Origin: Flammulina velutipes
Taxonomy: Eukaryota; Basidiomycota; Agaricomycetes; Agaricales; Physalacriaceae
NCBI GenBank assembly: GCA_011800155.1
Contig: CM022377.1
Location: 2,356,001 to 2,420,000, forward strand
Direction of reading: 5' to 3'
DNA length: 64,000 bases
Shown here: piece by piece, positions 1-12,607 of the stretch
Layout: every line of letters starts with the position of its first letter
Position numbering within the stretch: the stretch's first letter is position 1
Notes under the pieces: model-generated
The model's input: only the letters and a program-made list of their open reading frames with translations
What the model was told of the DNA's origin: nothing
Databases searched by the model: none
Made by a program: the position numbers and the translations under genes

Positions 1-244
1 GGAGAAGTCTCCGGAGCCCAATCCCTCGACACATGAGCGGGATGCTCATCGACGCGGTACTTATTTGCCAAGTCTACCAGGGAGGGTGGTAGTGTACCAA
101 GCTATCCTTTCGAAGTAAGTACTATGTATTCCCGAGGAGTTTCAACTTTGTTGACGGGCTTGTACGTTAGCTCGTTTTAGCAAGTGCAGATGTGCATATC
201 TCCACTTGCCCGTCCCGGAGCGTGTTTGATTCTGGGATATCCAA

Positions 245-3200
245 ATCAAGGCATGAATGTGGCGCGAAAAGTATGTGGGCTAGAGTTATCTTCGAACCGG
301 TACCATGGCTACCTGTAACATGATGTACTCGTGCATACACGTCACAATGACCTGAGCCACTGGGAAATCAGTGAGTAGAACAAGACTTTTGTTTATTGTT
401 TCCAGATTGAACGTGAGAAAGTACACACAGATGTTGGATATAAATGAAGACATGTCCGCCTCCACGTCTTCATCATCCCAATGCCTCACACACACTTTCC
501 ACCTTACGATCCACGCGCCACTGATGTCGTCCGGCTGCGTGTATCTCGATACCATCACCAATACCCTACCCCAATGACCCTCTCCGAAGACCCTTTGCTG
601 TGGAAGACACTCATCGGGGACTTGTACAACCAGTTTCCTGATAAAGTGCGGGTGGCGCAGACGCTTGAGAAGGAGAAGAAGGAGTCTTTGTATCGGGTGT
701 GTGCTACGAATGACAGGCATCCGTACATACCGTCTGACTGGAGCAAGTAAGCTTATTGAGTGGCTCATATGTAGTCGTGGCTGCCACTGATGCATTAGTA
801 GGGAAGATTTCTGCGGTTGGTTCACCGTGAGCGATGAGGATGCGCACAGGACGAGTGACTTGGACTATGATCGTTATGTCTCGCAGTTCTTGAGGCATGA
901 ATTCCGGAAGCCGGATATCAATAGGAGGTATAGTATTGCGCGTCGGGGGAGGGGTGGGGGACTCCCACTTGGGTTCCCGCAGATGTTGGTTGAGCTGTGC
1001 AGTGATGCGCTTGAGCTTGTGGATTTTATGGAGATATGTATGTTTTTCTTCTTCTTTTTAGACGACACCGAGCTGACTATCTGCTGTCCAGCGGCACGCA
1101 TACCATTCACCAGCGACCTCAACCGTCTCCTCCGCAATTTCTGTTACCATGTATTAGTCAAGGGGTCTATCAGCCGAGAAGTATGGGAACGACATGCCAT
1201 GACCATATACAACGCCTACAGGTACCTCTTGGACCATCTCAAGAGCCTGCCACATAAGTACGGCGCCATCCGGACCTTCCTGCATACCCCCGAGTTCAAC
1301 GAGGAGAACGTGGAGGTTGTTATCAAGAGTTTCTTGATGTCTGGTGCTTGGATGAACTTCGTCCTGGGAGAGACGGCCAACCAGCAGGCTGCGAGGAAGG
1401 TGGTGAAGTGCGTTAAGGAGGCGGTGGAGGAGGTCGACGCGTGTAGGCGGCCCGGGAGATTCTATTCGGGTGAGTAAAATCCTTGCTTCGCTGCGCCACC
1501 GACTCTGACTTATGGGTAGATTACTCGAAGGCGGTAATCAAATCTGGGATCTGCGACAAATTGATGAGTGGAATCAGGATCGTATTGCAGGTGCAGTGTA
1601 TTTGCGAGGCTCAGATACGGGATGGGTCCCGGAGGCGTGGGAGTAATTTGTCGATTGCGTCCTTTGAGGCTTATAAGGACCTGGCGAAGGAGGGTCGAAG
1701 AGTATTGGCACTTGGAAGGAGGGAGAAGATTGAGAAGTGGATGGTTAGGGTGCATATGAAGCATTCTTCGGAGGGAGATTTAATGGAGTGAATACTTTGC
1801 TTAACGTGTACGTGTATGTCGATGTCGATGGTTTCCAGCGTTCCAATGCATGCAATCTCGACGAAAGTAGATCACGTGCCCGTGTCGATGACTAATATTT
1901 GCTCCTCTGTCTCTCACCACTATCGTCGACGTCGAGCACGACGTGCAGGACCTTGTCTGAGCGCGTCCCCGAGGGTTATTGTCCTCCAATTCTCTCTATG
2001 AGAGCTCATGTTGACTGTATGGACGAGTAGGACGCAACGCAAGTAGTCATGGTGAGCGCGATTTACTAGATTTCCGTACGCAAGCTGCAGCTGTTTAGCA
2101 GAGAGGACCTGTACCGGAGATGGACGACGAGCACGATAGGTAGCTCAGCTTCGTCTGCTCGGCGTCCCCTACTGGTCGTCGAAATCAGTGAGCCAGGCGG
2201 GGCATATATACGTCGCCAACGACGTGTGAGACGATGACTAGAAGCGCCAATCAGTCCAGGTGCATATACTTCCATTGTCCTACTGCATTTGCTGACGGTC
2301 GTCGCATCTAGGAGGTGGACAGTGGCAAAGACAGCGCATAGCGACGATTCTGCGTGCTGATATTCTTTCCATCCTGCTCGTCGTCTACGGGTACGATGGC
2401 CAGGAGGCTGCTGGTACGAAGAACCCATCGACGTCGACGGATACAACCTCTTAGTCAAAAGATAGGCGAGGATGTCCATGGCTCTGGTGAGTTACAGTTG
2501 ATTCCAGTGAATCGACGCCTGACGTTTCCTCCAGCTTTGATGCCCGTGTGGGTAGCATCGTCCAACAGCTCTTCTGTCTTACCTCCATCTCCTCGCTACC
2601 GTTACTCCCTTCGTTGTCCCTCTACATCCCACGCACACATAATGCTGTGTCCGCTGATGCACCTCGACGTCCTGCACCCACTACTGCGTGGTCACGAGAT
2701 ACACCTCACGTCGTCAAGGAGCTGCTACAACTTGCTTACAGTTCGAGTGAAGGATGACGCCGAATCCCACCTCTTTCTCCTGCCGAGCAAGAGCAAGTCC
2801 AACAGAATGAAATAAGACTGCCGAGCGCCCGTCATTTTCAGCCATGAAAGAGAGCATCGACCCCGTTGCGTCCCATGTCCATTCCACTCAATCGAATATC
2901 CGGAGAGCTCAACCACCTTCACGTCCGTCATGTGCCGCTGCCTATGCGTGATTATTTGCAAGCTATCGGCATCGATCCAGGATAGATAATCCCTGGAGCC
3001 ACAACCGGACCATTCGAGGGCTCATCTTCAGTTTCTGCGCTAGCTACAGGTAGTAACCTCCACGTAGTACAGGTTGAGTGCGTTTCCATGTCTCCCAATC
3101 AGTCGAAGTCTAACTCCTCCTCCAGCTAGCCTGTCTGATGGCGCATATCCTCCTGTACTCGCGTACTTCCGATTAACACTTCGCAATAATGGCCTGCCGG

Positions 3201-3255
3201 CACACAAATCCTCGAGCAATAATTGTTTCTCGGGAACAGTTCCTGCAGAAAATCC
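245..3255 (+). repeat. Repeated module, copy A (gene X plus decayed middle; gene Y lost)
   Basis: This is one of at least four substantial copies of a module in which gene X is followed by about 1.4-1.9 kb of partly conserved sequence and then gene Y. Shared landmarks are the block with the GTCGACGTCGAGCACGACGT core (here about 1926-1946), a block reading TTTCCATCCTGCTCGTCGTC (about 2366-2385), and a final stretch with AATTGTTTCTCGGGAACA near 3220-3240. After about 3250 the similarity to copy B stops, just where gene Y should begin, so Y is missing. The middle probably derives from another spliced gene, because one block carries a conserved donor (GTGAGTTAC) and a downstream acceptor (CTCCAG), but its frames are broken here. 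Bases 1-244 hold nothing I recognise. Confidence 0.75.
481..1791 (+). CDS. Family X conserved hypothetical protein, copy A (4 exons)
   Basis: I do not recognise a domain. The gene is supported by its paralogue at 39.2-40.5 kb on the other strand, which keeps the same exons and reading frames. Proposed exons run 481-746, 802 to about 1045, about 1092-1470 and about 1529-1791, with introns near 50 bases; the second donor is GTATGT and the third GTGAGT. The roughly 350-residue product is soluble, with no signal peptide or membrane segment. It has a glycine-rich loop (RGGGLPLGFP in exon 2), a helical middle, and a basic C-terminus rich in Lys/Arg. The upstream 5' exon seen in copy C is broken here by stops, so the start at 481 could be an internal Met. 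A possible TATA-like stretch (TATAAAT) sits at about 439, and TGTGGCG at 256-262. Confidence 0.6.
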
Positions 3256-3819
3256 TCCGCGACGCTCCCTGGATCTTCATGAGGCAGATGTGATCACCAG
3301 GGTTTTGGCTTACCATACTGGGGTCCGTCGTTCTTTACTTGGGTGGTATCATTGTTCCTTACGCGATTGTGATGCAGCTTCGCCATAGTCTTGGACGAGG
3401 AGGAATGGTTGACGAGTCCGAAAAGTCGGAGAATGGTGAGCCAAGCGGATCGGGATTGTTGGATGGGTCTAATGATAATACCCATAGGAACGGCGTCGTA
3501 GCGCCTTGAACTCTCGGGCTTTTCATCGACTCACTTAAATTATCATTCGTCTTGTCGTCGAACCGACATTACCTACGTAGCATCAATGTTGCATGATCAA
3601 AATGATGACGCATAGCAACTCATTCTTCGACCGCCGTGGTCTAATTGCTTAGAGCCCATTGCCAGGAGGTCTTCCCAGCGTCGTGTTTGTACTGGCACGC
3701 GGCAGGCCTATCCTCGTTCCATCAAAACGCGCTGCCTAGCTTCGTTCTTCTCGGCCTTCATATTCACATTACCTCGACATTCACATCACCGTAAACTCTG
3801 TCCTCCTTTCCCCCCCACC
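3256..3819. other. Intergenic stretch upstream of the BTB gene
   Basis: No gene is seen. The module similarity ends at about 3250. The final 60 bases before the BTB start are C/T-rich (run of C at about 3810), which is common for fungal transcription start regions, and the start codon lies in a good context (CACCATGTC). Confidence 0.4.
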
Positions 3820-5943
3820 ATGTCCGGCAAAGTTGCGCATTTTCCTTTCAACGATTCCGCACATAGTGACCTCGTTCTCTGGACGTCGGACGACGTTCTC
3901 TTCTTCATACAACGAGACGCGCTGATGCGGTCATCCGAATTCTTCGATGGTATCCTTTCGGATGCGAGCGCTGAAGAATCGTACCAAAATCTCCCCGTTT
4001 GCCGAGTCCTGGACAGTAGTACCATAATCTATATCATTCTCCCTTTTTGTCATGCGCTCATCCCACCCCCGTCCGACCTATATACCTCGATTTCCCCCAG
4101 TGACGTTGCCGGAGCTATTGAAGCAATGGGCAAATATATCATGCCCGACGTCAAGACGCGGTTTCTCAAGGCACTCGCAAACTCAAGTACTATCCTCAAG
4201 CAACATCTGCATGATATCCTCGACATCGCGTTGCATCTAGAAGACGATGACATACTTCTGCTCGGTGTGTTGAAAGCAGTGCGATCCCTTCCATCCGACG
4301 TCCTAGCCTCCCAAGGCATTCAAGCTCTGCAAGATTACCGTCAAGCATGTACCGACGCAGCACGTGAAGCCCTCAAGACCACTCCCTCATGTGCGAGATT
4401 CCGAATTAGGTATGTATATATGGATGAGCTCCGCCTCGCCACCCGTCAGCCAGGAAGACCGCGCAAGGAAGGGTGCTGCGTCGAACCTCTATACAAGGGA
4501 GTGCGCATGGTCTTCAATAATGGGGGATCGGACGAATGGGGTCATCCATCGGTTAAGATCCTACTTTTGCTGGCTAAAGCTGCGTTGGAGATCTCTCCGG
4601 ACGCTGATCTCCTCCGGACGGAGGGTTTCATGCAGAGGGCGGTCGCTGCTACTTGTGATTGCTTTTCGGCGCGACTGTACGCCAGGAGTATTGTCGAGGA
4701 TATTGCGAACACGGTGGAGAAGGCGATCCTGGCGGTATGTCGATCATTGTGATTGTGATTGTGATTTTGTGAATGAGCTTGAAATCTGGATAGGTCCAAC
4801 TTGATGTTGATGGAGCCCGGAGAGAGCTGCAGGATAGGAAGGATAGATCGGAATGTCGTGGTAGTGTTGTGGCGCAAGATGGTATGACGCACCATAGTGA
4901 GGTGTCCGAAGCTTCTGCGGATGAAATGGAGGGTGTAAGTTCAATATTCTCCATCTTTTAATTTATAGCTGAATTCCTGCAGACCAATGACACTATGATT
5001 TCGAACGCCCTCTCTGGGGACTCATACATCGACGATCAAAGTGCTACAGCTTCCACACTGGTGCCCGAACCACTTGACATCCTGAATATCCCGGTACGAT
5101 GTTCATCATTCGAAGGTTTTTTTTTTCTAGTATTGACGTCCGCGAATTATTTAGGTCGAGAATGCGTTTAGCCCTTTTCCGGACAACGGGAAGATCAGCC
5201 AGTCTGGCGATGATACTACGCCATCGGTAAGTCTTCAATAACTTGTGTGTTAGTAGGTTCATTTACAAGTTTACGTAGACGGTATCCTTCCCGAACGTCG
5301 ATCCTGCCCCACTGCCCACCGACAGCAAACTTGAACACGCCCCTTCTCCGAAATATTTCGGATTCGATGAACATGCGAGCTCTGTGGGTCTTCTACCTCA
5401 CATTCATGATACACCGTTGACGCTAATCTAATAGACGGAGCCTGTAAACGAACGGTCAATATCATCTGACTTGAACCTTACACACGATGGTGTATGTGTT
5501 TTTGATAATCTATCTTGAGCGGATTCTAATGTTATCTATCTAGGAGGAGCATGTACAGTTGTCCGGGGTGGTCCCTACCAGCTTAGTATGTATTGTTCAA
5601 TTCTACGTTCTCTGTGGATGATCTGACGGTCTTTCATGCAGAGCGCCACACTACCGGACTCAGACGACTTCAAGAGTTTGCCAACCACTCGTGTTGCCAC
5701 ACCCGTACCGTCGGTGGGTACTCGTGCCCTTTCGTCGCTCATCACCCTGAAGGTCCCACAGGATGTTAATACGGTATATGCATGTCCTGTCCTCTCGAAG
5801 GTAAGGCTCCCGTCGCTCGGATGGTCTGGATGCTTATATACAAACATGTACAGGTCGTTATGCAGATCTTTGGCGTCTTGATATCTGTCGTACTTTCCGC
5901 CATCATCTGGAAGACTTTATATTATTTCTGGGTGTCGAAGTAG
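3820..5943 (+). CDS. BTB/POZ-domain protein with predicted C-terminal membrane anchor
   Basis: The first exon (3820-4734, 305 codons) starts with a fungal BTB/POZ domain, about residues 8-95: a HSDLVLWTSDD strand, the FFIQRDALMRSSEFF helix and a following acidic loop. A helical region follows. Downstream are short exons at 4794-4934, 4983-5093, 5155-5226, 5279-5383, 5435-5491, 5544-5585, 5642-5713 (or to 5761 and on), 5762-5773 and 5854-5943. Every one is a multiple of three and every intron is phase 0. They encode a Ser/Thr/Asp-rich linker of low complexity. The last exon encodes about 20 hydrophobic residues (IFGVLISVVLSAIIW core) and ends in a short YYFWVSK tail, typical of a tail-anchored membrane protein. 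BTB domains mediate dimerisation or cullin-3 binding; which applies here cannot be told. The stop codon touches module copy B. Confidence 0.8.
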
Positions 5944-8900
5944 CATGCTTCGAGGATTACAAGGGTCTGGCGAAGGAGGGCGAAGCGGATGGTTAAGCTG
6001 TATATGTAGCACAAATGTGAGGTTGGCGCCGTAATGGAGTGAATATTCCTGACTTGTACGCGTATATCGATGACTTTCAGCGTTCCAATAAATTAATCTC
6101 AACGTGAAGTGGAGATCACGTGCCCGCGAGGATGACTAATATTTTGTTCCTCTCTCTCTCACCCCCACCATCGTCGCTCCCCGTCGACGTCGAGCACGAC
6201 GTGCAGGACCTTACTTGACCGCGCTTGCAAGCGTTACTGAGCTCTAAATCCCAGTCTGAGAGGTCATTTTGACTGTACGAACGAGTCGGACATGGGCAGT
6301 CATGGTGAGTGCGATTTTCTGCATATTAATATACGAGCTATAACGAATTAGCAGAGAGGACGAGTAACACCATCGGAGGACGAGCATGATGTGTAGCTCA
6401 GCGTTGTCGGCTCGACATCCCCAATGAGCTTCGAAATCAATGCGTCTGGTCGCCCTCCACGGTGATGGACATTCTTGACAGGGCGTATATGCGTCACCAA
6501 CGACGTGGGAAACGACGACCAGAAGCCACAATAGGTACAGGTGCATACACTTCGAGTGCACCATCCCGTTCGCTGACAGGCGGCGTCGCATTTAGAAAAT
6601 CGAAACTGGCGCATAGCGACGGGCTCGTCTTCTTTCCATCCTGCTCGTCGTCTCTGGGTACGACTGCCATGGGGCCGCTGGTGGCAAGAAACCCTCACGG
6701 TTGAGGTAGACGGGCTTGCAGGGCAAATTATCAGCCCAAAGGGTGACAACGATGGCTTCGGTGAGTTACGGTTAATTCCTCCAGTTTCACGCCTGACGTT
6801 TTCTCCAGCTTTGCGGCTCGTGCTCATCCACTTACCGCGATCTTTTCACTACCGGAACTCCCTTCGTTCTGCCTGGCGACAGCATTGGGCCCAATGTCTG
6901 CGCGCTGTATCCCTGATGCCTATTGATTCTGACGTTCATGGCGCAAAGACGGTGCCACGTCCGTGGATGTACGATCATGCTGTACCCCGACTCTTACAGT
7001 CATTACGCAGCGCTCACTGGTCCATCCTGCTCGTGGGCCCTACGACTTCAACAACTATTCATTGGTAGGGGACTACGTGGTGGGACACACATGTGTTCCG
7101 TTTGGTGATTGCCATTCCCTCGGTGGCAGAACGACGCTAATTCAGTGCTTCTTTTTGGTGCGTTTCCCCCGATGGTTTTGTTCGCTGTCTAATATGTTGT
7201 TCGCATCTAGATCATCGGGAGCTCGAAAGAATGTTGTGGCTTGTACTGGACTTCAGCTCGGCACCTGGATGGTGCGGGGCTGGCAAAAACGCCGAGGGCC
7301 GAGCAGAAGACAAGGCCTACTATGAGAGGACGACGACGCTTTTCACATTCGCACGGAGTATCTTCAGCGGCTCGCTAGTCTCAAATGCCTAGATTAGCCT
7401 CGTCCATCCATTGATGAACCATACTAGTCCATCGTCCTTCCCTTCGAGCGTCCTCGTCGACCTTTCGTTCCGGCAACTTATCCTCCCTCCTGCGCCGCTC
7501 CGCACACAGTTATGTCGACTATCCAATATCCACCACCTATTCTCATTATCTCGGGTGCATAATCTTGTTCCCCGGCTATTCGAATTAGGATGAAGACAAG
7601 GTCGAACATCTTGGTTCGGACTACCTCAGCATGGACGATAGCGGATAGGCAATAGAGGGTGATATCACAACCACATCCTTTTCTATTCGAGGCAGAGCAA
7701 GTCGATGGCTTTTTAGCAAAGAGAGCTACTTGCCTCCACCTCGTTGAATTCTTCGGCCATCCGGAGAGCGCGATCTCATTCACCTCTGTTATGTGTTGCT
7801 GCCTATGCATGACTATCTGCGTGCATCGGTGCGGAATTGTTGATCTTTGGAGCCACTCGCGGGGCGCCAGCTCATTGTCAGCTTCTGCGCTAGCTCCGAT
7901 AGAGTGGTAAACTCCATTTAGAGGAGGCTGGGTGCGTATTCACGTCTCTCATTCGGTCAATATCTAACTTCTCATGCAGCTCATCTTTCTGATACATGAC
8001 CCTTCCGTGTATAGTTCGGAGGAGTATACCGCAATAGTGGCCTCCTGCACGCCAATTCTCGGACAATAACTTTGTTTGTTGTCGCGTTGAATTGTTTCTC
8101 GGGAACAATGGGAAGCGTTGGATATATGAAGCCACATATCCTCGCTCTTCATCTACATCATCTTTCACCTTGCCAGCCAATCAACCAGTAAGTGAATTGT
8201 CTTGGTCTCTACGCCTGTCCTCACGAAGAACTAAGGAAACACACTATCGACCGCACCTACAATGGATCCTCAAATTGACACCGCTGCTTCTACGCATTCT
8301 GACCAAGAGGAGCACGCAGGATCTCCGAAGGATGCCTATGTATCGCCGCCGCCAACCCCAGAGAAATCGGCACCCAGTGCAATCTCGACCGCACCTGCAA
8401 TGGATCCTCAAATGGACGCTGTTGCTCCTACACATCCCAACGAAGAGGACGAAACTCCCCCATTCGACGTTACACCGAAGGAGCGAGATATTTCGCCGTC
8501 GACCGGAGAGAACTCTGCACCCAATACTTCGCTTGTGGATGCTACCGTCGCGAACGCTACTCCATCGCAACCAATCGAAGAACATGATAACCAACAGTCC
8601 TCCCAGTTAACGAGCGTCACATCCGAGGCGAACGCTACCTCCGAATCGCCACGTCGGGTCTTGGCATCAACAACGAACTTGGACAATCCGGGTTCCTCTC
8701 CCATTCGACCACCGAAGAGAAAGCAAGAATTCGTTCATAACAGTGAAGGAGAGTCGGAGGTCGAAGAGAAGGATAGCGATGATGAAGAGGAGGTTCCCGT
8801 CAGGTTTGTCAATTCCCTTTTCCACTCTTCGTCTCACCTTGCTAACGATATTCCCAGGCCTCCTCCTAAGAAACGGCAGAGAGTCGATTCCTCCGCGAAA

Positions 8901-9230
8901 CGGGGTACAAGGACGAAAACCAAGGCGAATAACATCAAGACGCATCCTCTCTATGAGACGTACATCTCGTCGCTTCTGCCTCTGGCCAAAGGCCGAACTG
9001 GTCTGTCGCTTGAAGGAAGGAGGAACAGGCTCTGCGAGGATCCGTTGGTGCGGAAGATTACGGACGATGGGAGGGTGATCACCTGCGATGCGTGCAGTGA
9101 GGATTTGGTCCTCGCTGGGGCGTGCTCTTTCTGTCGGTGGCGGGATCATCGGGCGATTTGCCCGAAGGGCATCGAGTGGTTCATTGCGAGGTCTGCTGGG
9201 GAGAATGAGAAGCCTACTTAGATTAGAGTA
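5944..9230 (+). repeat. Repeated module, copy B (X reduced to a tail, middle region, intact Y)
   Basis: The copy begins directly after the BTB stop codon with a shortened remnant of the gene X 3' end (about 5947-6050, matching the DLAKEG part of exon 4), then the GTCGACGTCGAGCACGACGT landmark (6183-6202), the TTTCCATCCTGCTCGTCGTC block (about 6633-6652), and runs through to gene Y at 8262-9221. Middle-region frames are interrupted by stops, so no intact gene is called between 6050 and 8260. Alignment with copy A holds to about 3250 there and with copy C over its whole length. Confidence 0.75.
8262..9221 (+). CDS. Family Y nuclear-type acidic protein with Cys-rich C-terminus, copy B
   Basis: The protein has about 300 residues. 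Residues 1-150 are low complexity, rich in Pro, Ser, Thr, Glu and Asp. They are followed by a basic patch (PPKKRQR) that reads as a nuclear localisation signal, then a conserved segment (THPLYETYISSLLPLAKGR) and a Cys-rich end with CDAC, CSFC and a later Cys-Pro, suggesting metal binding. A 54-base in-frame intron (GTTTGT to TTCCCAG, about 8802-8855) lies just before the basic patch and would be removed without changing frame. The start at 8262 is the first Met shared with the paralogue; copy C can extend upstream with an extra 36 codons that are frame-broken here. I do not recognise the family. Chromatin or DNA binding is only an inference from charge and cysteines. Confidence 0.7.
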   Translation: MDPQIDTAASTHSDQEEHAGSPKDAYVSPPPTPEKSAPSAISTAPAMDPQMDAVAPTHPNEEDETPPFDVTPKERDISPSTGENSAPNTSLVDATVANATPSQPIEEHDNQQSSQLTSVTSEANATSESPRRVLASTTNLDNPGSSPIRPPKRKQEFVHNSEGESEVEEKDSDDEEEVPVRFVNSLFHSSSHLANDIPRPPPKKRQRVDSSAKRGTRTKTKANNIKTHPLYETYISSLLPLAKGRTGLSLEGRRNRLCEDPLVRKITDDGRVITCDACSEDLVLAGACSFCRWRDHRAICPKGIEWFIARSAGENEKPT

Positions 9231-9578
9231 GTATGGGGTATGAGTGTAAAATATTGCGTATAGCTAAACCTGTAAATTTGGTGGTTATCCCGACCAGTTC
9301 TTGACGATCCTCTGGCTATTACTGTTCAAGCTGAGATAGGCCACGTGAGGGTATCACAATTTGAAAGATTGTGGCGTAAGTGAAAGGGGAAAGGTTGAAA
9401 AGAAATATGATTGCTGAGGGTATGGGAAAGGGAGAGGAGCAGACATCGAACCGACTGGTGATAAATATCAGCTAAACGTACAACAAGCAAGTGGTATATA
9501 AGTATACATAATGTATTACTGCTCGAAGAACGATGCCCTGAAGTTTCCTGATTGAGTCAGCGTGCTCTCGGTCTACAT
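9222..9578. other. Intergenic stretch between gene Y and the membrane protein gene
   Basis: This holds the 3' flanks of two convergent genes. One TGTGGCG heptamer lies at 9370-9376. Part of it could belong to the last exon of the DUF6534-like gene if its final intron (about 9548-9626) is spliced. Confidence 0.4.
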
Positions 9579-11417
9579 TTAATCAGCCTTCAACACGGGT
9601 ACACGATGAAAAAAGGTAGAACTCACCTGTCGCGTTGACTTGGCGTCTTCTGGATCGTCCATATGTATATGTATAGCTTCATTCTCACTATTCATCATCT
9701 TATGTTGAAGATGCGAGCGTCCGTTAACTAGAAATCCGAGTTGATAGCGCGCGGAGATTTAGAACAACTGGGACTCACGATTTGCAAGAAGACTGTTGAA
9801 GTACACTGTATACGTCGGAATTCAGTTAATATCGTCCTGAGCAAAAGGAAGGGGATGGGCCTACGCTTGCCGAGCGAGAAGTAAAGACCGATATAGATGA
9901 ACTCGGAAGGCCAGATAGCGAACTAGGGACGATGATATCAGAGGGGAATGTTTGAGAAGATGGTAAAGATTGCACGTACTGTTGCGAAGCAAGCTATAGC
10001 CCAGACACTGTGGTGTATGGATATCAACAATCACAAAATCTTGCGCGACTGAGCTTACGTCGTTAAGAGACCTAAAACAGCAGCTCGAGTGTGAGAAACA
10101 CAAAGCTGTAGGATGGCGGACGTACATGTATTGATAGCGTAGACGATCAGCAGATTAAGAACCGTCTTCGTTCTGTGTCCTCAGCTCTCAGTAAATACAA
10201 GCGTCAACGAAGGCAAAGCAACTTACGAGGAAAATGACGTCCTGCTCTTGCACAGCAATACTATCAAAGTTCCTGCGATACCGACAGCAGAGAGTATCTC
10301 CCCGGCGATGGATATGTTGTACACAAGCTAATGACACTCATCATTTAATGCATATTCGACAAAAAAATCTTTTGCTCTTACATCGTTGTCGTGACCAATG
10401 GCGCTAATCTCCAAACGCCCTTGAGCGAAAGGCTTGATGGCAAAAACTAGTAAGCAACGGGATCAGTCTCCAGTACACCTCGGACGGATTGAGATGCGCA
10501 CCAAATCCACAGACTATGATATATCAGTCGAATTACAGTGCCAGTAGAAACATCAACGCACCGAGAACCACCTGGACGAACACGAACTAGATGTTGAACG
10601 ATGATCAAAACACTGCGATGATGAATAGATGGGCGGAGTGCTTACAATGCCGGAGGAAAGTGCGATCGCGAGCCCCTTGCTACGTGTCCTTGCTGCTCGA
10701 CGATTAGATACTCCAAGAGAGAAAAGACGCCGTACAGAGAGCCCAAATTCGACGGAGGAATACTCTACACTTCCAAGTCAGCCATCACGCAAAACGAGGA
10801 GAAAAGTAAACGAACAGAAGGATAGATGCTTCACTGATTTTCTGGGCAGGATCGTTAGATGTCTATTATGCTCCCAAAATCTGAGTTTACACTACCGAGA
10901 CGATGACTTGAGCTAGAATACTCCTGGAACATTCGTTAGCTTATTGGCTTCGATTTGAAATGACTGGAACGCACCATGTGATCCGCGTAAGTACTGTCGG
11001 GTTGGAATAATTAGAGACCATGTAGTAGTAGCATCCATGGATACACAGCGCCAGATGCAATGCGTCAAGGATCCTATACGACATTAGTCCAATTTCCTCT
11101 TGCTTCTCAATGTCGATGTGCGTACCATAGAAAGAAGATCTTTCAGACATTTCAGTTAGTTGGGATGTTCATGGAGGACGAGGTATCACTCACCAGCCAT
11201 TTGAAGGCAGTCCCATCCGCTCTATGAGGATGCTCGAAGAACAGGAAAACCTGGATGGAGGTTATCCCAAAGAATCTAGAGGAAAGAGTCGATGAATATG
11301 GACTGGTAATCTTAGGTTGTGCACTCACATAGCAGCGACGACCAATCCGATCAATAACGCGCCTAGTGTGCTATCAAGAGAATGCACAGGTAGCTCGACG
11401 GCCCCGCAGTCGTCCAT
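9579..11417 (-). CDS. DUF6534-like multi-pass membrane protein
   Basis: Exons were reconstructed by hand on the minus strand. They start at 11417 (MDDCGAVELP) and lead into a first membrane segment (TLGALLIGLVVAAI), then FFGITSIQVFLFF, a segment with ALHLALCIHGCYYYMV, a RRIW motif, SKGLAIALSSGIFVFVQVV, ISAIGHDND, and the diagnostic end TKTVLNLLIVYAINT, GLLTT, VWAIACFAT, FIYIGLYFSLGK and NSLLANLNGR. This order of short hydrophobic exons and the last motifs match the fungal DUF6534 family of seven-pass proteins, whose function is unknown. About ten introns are needed. The stretch 10750-10920 (after WSILAQVIVSVV) is the least certain, and I placed the stop at 9579 by reading through the last possible donor. 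The product would be about 300 residues in a membrane. Confidence 0.7.
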
Positions 11418-12098
11418 GGAAGGCACAGAGCGATTCGTCCCAGTATAAGTATGCCACGTACATGTTTACCTTCGGCGAACATGCATACTGATCGCCGTCG
11501 GCTGTGCGGAAACAGTCAGTATGACTGTTTTGAGAACGGCGGGAGACGCATGATGCAACAAGGAATTGGAAGAGCCGGTTGGGAGTGGAGAATGGAATTG
11601 ATCATGCTACTATGTACTGCATGGATGGGAACGGGATGCCATGTGAACTTGAATGGTTTCACGGGGGATGGTGGTGGTAAGTGGTAAGTAGACGCGGGCC
11701 GGTCCACATCATTGACTCGGTTCAATTCGCACGCTTGGAATAGACTACTACGAAGTTGCCACTGAGCGCTCAGAGTACGGAGCAGCGCTCAAGGAAGATC
11801 CCGCGCGTCATGATTGAAGTTGACGACGATGGTGAAAGATAGAAGAACCCAATTGGCATATCTGTCATACTCCAGGTTCGTGTTACAAGCCTAGAGAGAA
11901 ACAACGAACGTTTTCGAGCTGAGATTTTCAGGCTTACTCAATCCTGTCCACATACCTCATCGTCAAGAGTGTCAACTGGCCCTACATCTTCTTCACGTGG
12001 AACGGATATGTCATGATTTGTAGCTCGCATTAAACCATAACGCTGAAACTTTTTGCTAAGTACACCGGTACCCGTCATGGGTGTACCCAAGTGAGGCC
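11418..12098. other. Intergenic, no gene seen
   Basis: About 680 bases upstream of the DUF6534-like gene and downstream of SSP-1. Open frames here are short and show neither codon pattern nor paralogues. I see no repeat. Confidence 0.4.
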
Positions 12099-12607
12099 TC
12101 ACTCATCCGCTCTCGAAATAGTCCACCATCCTCGATCCCTCTTTGTGTCGTAACCCGCGGCCAGTAGTTTTCTTGCCTAGAAAAAACTTGTCAGCTGATG
12201 TGGCGTACAGGCATAAAATACACGAACCGCCCGCTGAATGTATACCGTTGTGGCCCAATCCATATGATCGTCATATCGCAATGCTGTAGCCTTTTCGTCA
12301 TTTCCGTCTCCTTTCCAGCTACCCACAACGTCATAACCGGCGGTCGACTGGGAGGTGGTCGACTGGGAGGGAGTGAGCTCGACTTCGGGATAGGGATACA
12401 TTGCGTTGTTGGTGTCGCCTATCTTATTGCCATAGAGAATGAGGAACACGTTCTCATCTGATCCCCTTTCGTGGGGGCTGTGTTTGGAAGTTTGAGCCAG
12501 TGAGATTGGCTAGAGGTCAATGGAGGAACGTACATGGCGTTGGCAAGAAGTGCGGGTACGACCAATGCGCAGACTAGCTTGAACGAGGAAGATTGGAATA
12601 GATGCAT
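12099..12607 (-). CDS. Small secreted protein SSP-1 (SSP family, 133 aa)
   Basis: Three exons: 12607-12534, 12477-12228 and 12176-12099. Exon 1 is a signal peptide (MHLFQSSSFK then a hydrophobic core ending ALLANA). Exon 2 begins with a Pro-His-Glu-Arg-Gly segment, where other members have a dibasic site, and continues with LILYGNKIGD, YPEVEL, YDVVGSWKGDG and a W. Exon 3 carries LLAAGYD and ends WWTISRADE. Intron phases are 2 and 0, as in all six other members. The start is the Met of the signal peptide, conserved across the family. The mature protein has no cysteines in the conserved core, unlike many fungal effectors. Function unknown; secretion is predicted from the signal peptide. Confidence 0.85.
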
